Assembly: GCA_022647765.1 (NCBI GenBank)
Contig: JALCLH010000002.1
Location: 124,001-188,000, forward strand
Length of the DNA stretch: 64,000 nucleotides
Source of the DNA: Acidipropionibacterium sp.
Lineage (GTDB): Bacteria > Actinomycetota > Actinomycetes > Propionibacteriales > Propionibacteriaceae
Reading direction: 5' to 3'
Below the pieces are notes generated by a model. The model ran no database searches. It was not told the DNA's origin and saw only the letters and a program-made list of their open reading frames with translations. Positions within the stretch are counted from its first letter, which is position 1. The number at the start of each line of letters is the position of its first letter. A program made the position numbers and the translations under genes. Below are positions 61,853 to 64,000 of this stretch, in pieces.

Positions 61853-62613
61853 CCCAGCGGCTCGGCCGGTTGGACGGAGATATCAACGGCCGCCAACCGA
61901 AGGCCGTCCAGGTGGCCCTGCGAGTGCTGGAGACAGTGGCTCGAATGGGGCCCGGCGTCACCGCCAAGGATCTCGCCCACGAACTCGAACTCGCCCCGGC
62001 CACCGCCTACCGCATCATCAACCTGCTGGTCGGAGAGGAGTACCTGGTGCGGTTGCCCGATCTCGCCGGGTTTGCGCTGGGAGCCCGGGTCGCCAATCTC
62101 ACCGGGGCGCAGGCGCCGATGCTGCCGCGGGCCGCCAAGGCGGTGCTGTCGCAGGCGCGCAACCGTACCCGGTGCTCGGTGCATCTGGCCGTCTACCCGG
62201 GTGACCGGATCCAGATGCTCGACGCCGACCCGGACAATCCGCCGGCGCCGATCGACATGTACCTGAGATACCCGCAGGCGGTGGCGCTGGGAAAGGTGAT
62301 GCTGGCCGATATCGAGGACTGGCGCAAGGTGCTTCCAGGGCGCATCCTGCGACCGGTCACCGATGCCACCATGACCGACGCCGGAAAGCTCGAGGAGGAG
62401 CTCGACCGGGTCAGAGACGAGGGCTTTGCGATGCAGATCAACGAACTGATCAACGGCCGGGCCTGTCTCGCCCTGCCCATTCGGGACGACCAAGGAAGGC
62501 TCATCGGCGGGCTGGCCGCGAGCGGGTCCACGGTGAACTGGGAGATCCGGGTCTCGGAGCTGAAGACCCTGCTCGCCGACACCACGGACCGGCTGTCGCC
62601 ACTGATGGCGTGA
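61849..62613 (+). CDS. IclR family transcriptional regulator
   Basis: 254 aa. N-terminal winged HTH (A-V-Q-V-A-L-R-V-L-E-T-V-A-R and L-A-P-A-T-A-Y-R-I-I-N-L-L) and C-terminal IclR effector domain (A-L-G-K-V-M-L-A, then L-A-L-P-I-R-D-D-Q-G-R-L-I-G-G-L-A-A-S-G). ATG overlaps the permease stop (ATGA). Probably regulates the operon that encodes it and the third flavoprotein. Confidence 0.92.
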   Translation: MTQRLGRLDGDINGRQPKAVQVALRVLETVARMGPGVTAKDLAHELELAPATAYRIINLLVGEEYLVRLPDLAGFALGARVANLTGAQAPMLPRAAKAVLSQARNRTRCSVHLAVYPGDRIQMLDADPDNPPAPIDMYLRYPQAVALGKVMLADIEDWRKVLPGRILRPVTDATMTDAGKLEEELDRVRDEGFAMQINELINGRACLALPIRDDQGRLIGGLAASGSTVNWEIRVSELKTLLADTTDRLSPLMA

Positions 62614-62712
62614 ACCCATGGTGGTGACGATGGACCGCCGAGAACACACCCTCTGGAGGACGAGCCGACCGCAGGCCAGCGCAAGTACGGGTACGAGAGA
62701 AGAGGAGTGGAC

Positions 62713-63879
62713 ATGATCGAGGAGAGCACGGACGTCGTCATCATCGGCCTGGGCACCATGGGATCCATGACCGCCTGGCAGCTGGCCCGCCGAGGTGTGA
62801 GGACTATCGGGATCGAGGCCCGCGGGCGGGTTCACCCGCACGGCTCCTTCACCGGCGAGTCACGGCTGTTCCGCGTCGCGGCTAAGGAGGGAGCACGATA
62901 CATCCCGGCGCTCATCGAGGCCCGAAAGCAGTGGGGCGAACTCGAAGAGGAATCGGGACGCCGGCTCCTGCTGCCGATCGGCGCCTTGTCGATCGGCACC
63001 CCGGACCGCCCGGAGATGGTCGCCACCCTCGAGGCGGCCGAGGAGTTCGGCCTGAACCACCGGCTGTTCACCACGCAGGAGCTGGCGAAGGCCTATCCGC
63101 AGTTCTACCTCGAGCCCGGGGACATCGGCTTCCTCGACACCGACGGCGGCGGGCTGCGCCCCGAGCTCTCCGTCTACACCGCCCTGGAGCGCGCGGAGGC
63201 GCACGGCGCCGATCTGCGCTTCCACACCCCGGTGCTCGACATCGACACGGTGCCAGGCGGGGTGGTGGTGCACACGGCCGAGGGCGCCATCCGTGCACAG
63301 CACGCGGTGGTGGCCGCCGGGTCGTGGTCCGCCCGACTCGACCCCACCCTCGGGCGGATCATCAAGGCCCGTCCGCTGCCCCTGACCTGGTTCATCCCGC
63401 AGCATCACGAACTGTTCACCCCCGATCGCCTGCCGGTGTTCATGCGGGATCTCACCACCGACGATCTCGGCGAGATCCACGTCTTCGGCGCACCGAGCCT
63501 GGACGGCTACGCGGTCAAGGTGTGCCCAACCTCAACTGTTCAGGACATCTATGCAGAGGTGGAGACGCTGCCCCACATGCTGGAGCCCGACGAGCTGACC
63601 CGGCTCGGGAAGATGGCCGTCCGGGTGATGCCGGATCTCAATCCGGAGCCGACGCACCATCAGCTCCACCACGACGGATTCACCCCCGACCACATCCCGG
63701 TGATCGACCTGTCCGCCGACGGCGCCGTCGTGACACTCGCAGGCTTCTCCGGCAACGGTTTCAAGTTCGCGCCAATCTGGGGGCAGATGGCCGCCGAGCT
63801 GGCGTTGGACGGAGAGTCCTCGCTGTACCGCGAGGAGTACTCGCTGGCGTCCGCAGTCCAACGACTCGAAGACCGATGA
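62713..63879 (+). CDS. Monomeric sarcosine oxidase/N-methyltryptophan oxidase-like flavoprotein
   Basis: 388 aa. V-V-I-I-G-L-G-T-M-G-S-M-T-A-W-Q-L at the N-terminus, I-G-I-E-A, and H-G-S-F-T-G-E-S-R-L-F-R, which is typical of the MSOX/MTOX branch (H-G-S-S-h-G-x-x-R). In MSOX a Cys binds FAD covalently in C-x-Y-T-x-T-P-D; here that position is His (Q-L-H-H-D-G-F-T-P-D), so flavin is probably non-covalent. It should demethylate or oxidise a secondary amine. AGGAG precedes ATG 62713; a GTG two codons earlier is possible. Confidence 0.87.
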   Translation: MIEESTDVVIIGLGTMGSMTAWQLARRGVRTIGIEARGRVHPHGSFTGESRLFRVAAKEGARYIPALIEARKQWGELEEESGRRLLLPIGALSIGTPDRPEMVATLEAAEEFGLNHRLFTTQELAKAYPQFYLEPGDIGFLDTDGGGLRPELSVYTALERAEAHGADLRFHTPVLDIDTVPGGVVVHTAEGAIRAQHAVVAAGSWSARLDPTLGRIIKARPLPLTWFIPQHHELFTPDRLPVFMRDLTTDDLGEIHVFGAPSLDGYAVKVCPTSTVQDIYAEVETLPHMLEPDELTRLGKMAVRVMPDLNPEPTHHQLHHDGFTPDHIPVIDLSADGAVVTLAGFSGNGFKFAPIWGQMAAELALDGESSLYREEYSLASAVQRLEDR

Positions 63880-63916
63880 GGCCTCTGGTCGCAGCGAGTT
63901 CCGCGGGTGGCCGCGA

Positions 63917-64000
63917 TCAGTCCTCGGTCTGGTTGGCGGCTCGACCGAACTCCCGAGCGAGCCGCGGATCCGCGTAGGCCTCGGCGCGGATCCTTGTTGG
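63917..64000 (-). CDS. C-terminal end of an unknown gene (partial)
   Basis: A frame open from the right edge reads T-R-I-R-A-E-A-Y-A-D-P-R-L-A-R-E-F-G-R-A-A-N and ends at a TGA (63917-63919). It is convergent with the flavoprotein gene. Too short to identify. Confidence 0.4.
   Translation of the reverse strand, partial: PTRIRAEAYADPRLAREFGRAANQTED

Noticed and set aside
60880-62613. 577-aa frame joining an Arg-rich protein to IclR
   Set aside because: The first 323 codons are a shadow of the APC permease; the IclR domain begins at ATG 61849 overlapping the permease stop.
1-64000. CRISPR array, rRNA, tRNA, transposase or integrase
   Set aside because: No regular direct-repeat/spacer series, no rRNA or tRNA consensus and no transposase or recombinase motif was found on either strand.

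Overview
The window is high-GC DNA from an actinobacterium. Assimilatory NirBD, a tRNA CCA-adding enzyme, a MurQ/amino-sugar kinase pair, a class B penicillin-binding lipoprotein, GalE, a GT87 mannosyltransferase and many genes whose start codon sits 6-8 bases after a TANNNT -10 box (leaderless transcripts) fit Propionibacteriaceae, perhaps near Acidipropionibacterium. That placement is inference from gene content; no rRNA or tRNA gene is visible to settle it.

Layout. 1-33.7 kb looks like core chromosome: nitrite reductase; an acyltransferase/GH29 fucosidase pair; a small reductase; a DUF711-ACT pair; GNAT-murQ diverging from an amino-sugar kinase; a drug/metabolite exporter diverging from a LysR regulator; penicillin-binding protein; MscS channel; glycerate kinase; CCA-adding enzyme; galE; a histidine kinase and its presumed response regulator, separated by an RtcB RNA-ligase block; a MacB-like ABC exporter; GT87; a sigma-like protein; an amidohydrolase. 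Several kinds of palindromic repeat lie between these genes.

33.7-40.1 kb is a scarred accessory region: a DUF1016 nuclease remnant, a cut-off antitoxin-like gene, an SDR and an FAD oxidoreductase, a duplicated and reciprocally deleted merR-eamA locus, a broken ribbon-helix-helix gene and an orphan HigA-like antitoxin.

40.1-63.9 kb is a catabolic island for an amino acid or amine. It holds two nearly identical DAO-type flavoproteins (393 aa each), two diverged ornithine-cyclodeaminase/mu-crystallin proteins, ETF alpha and beta with a membrane Fe-S EtfD-like oxidoreductase, a polar amino-acid ABC importer with SDR, 2-hydroxyacid dehydrogenase and aminotransferase, two APC permeases, LysR and IclR regulators, a third (sarcosine-oxidase-like) flavoprotein, and AmtB with an atypical PII protein. 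A plausible reading is that imported amine or secondary-amine amino acid is dehydrogenated by the DAO proteins, electrons go through ETF and EtfD to menaquinone, the OCD-like proteins handle the imine or amino product, and AmtB/PII deal with ammonium. The two DAO genes and their promoters form a 1352-bp inverted repeat around a 10.2-kb segment carrying the etf and importer operons, so that segment could invert.

Eight genes are interrupted by one-base shifts, mostly in G or C runs. This suggests either residual assembly indels or unusually many broken genes, so those entries should be checked against reads.
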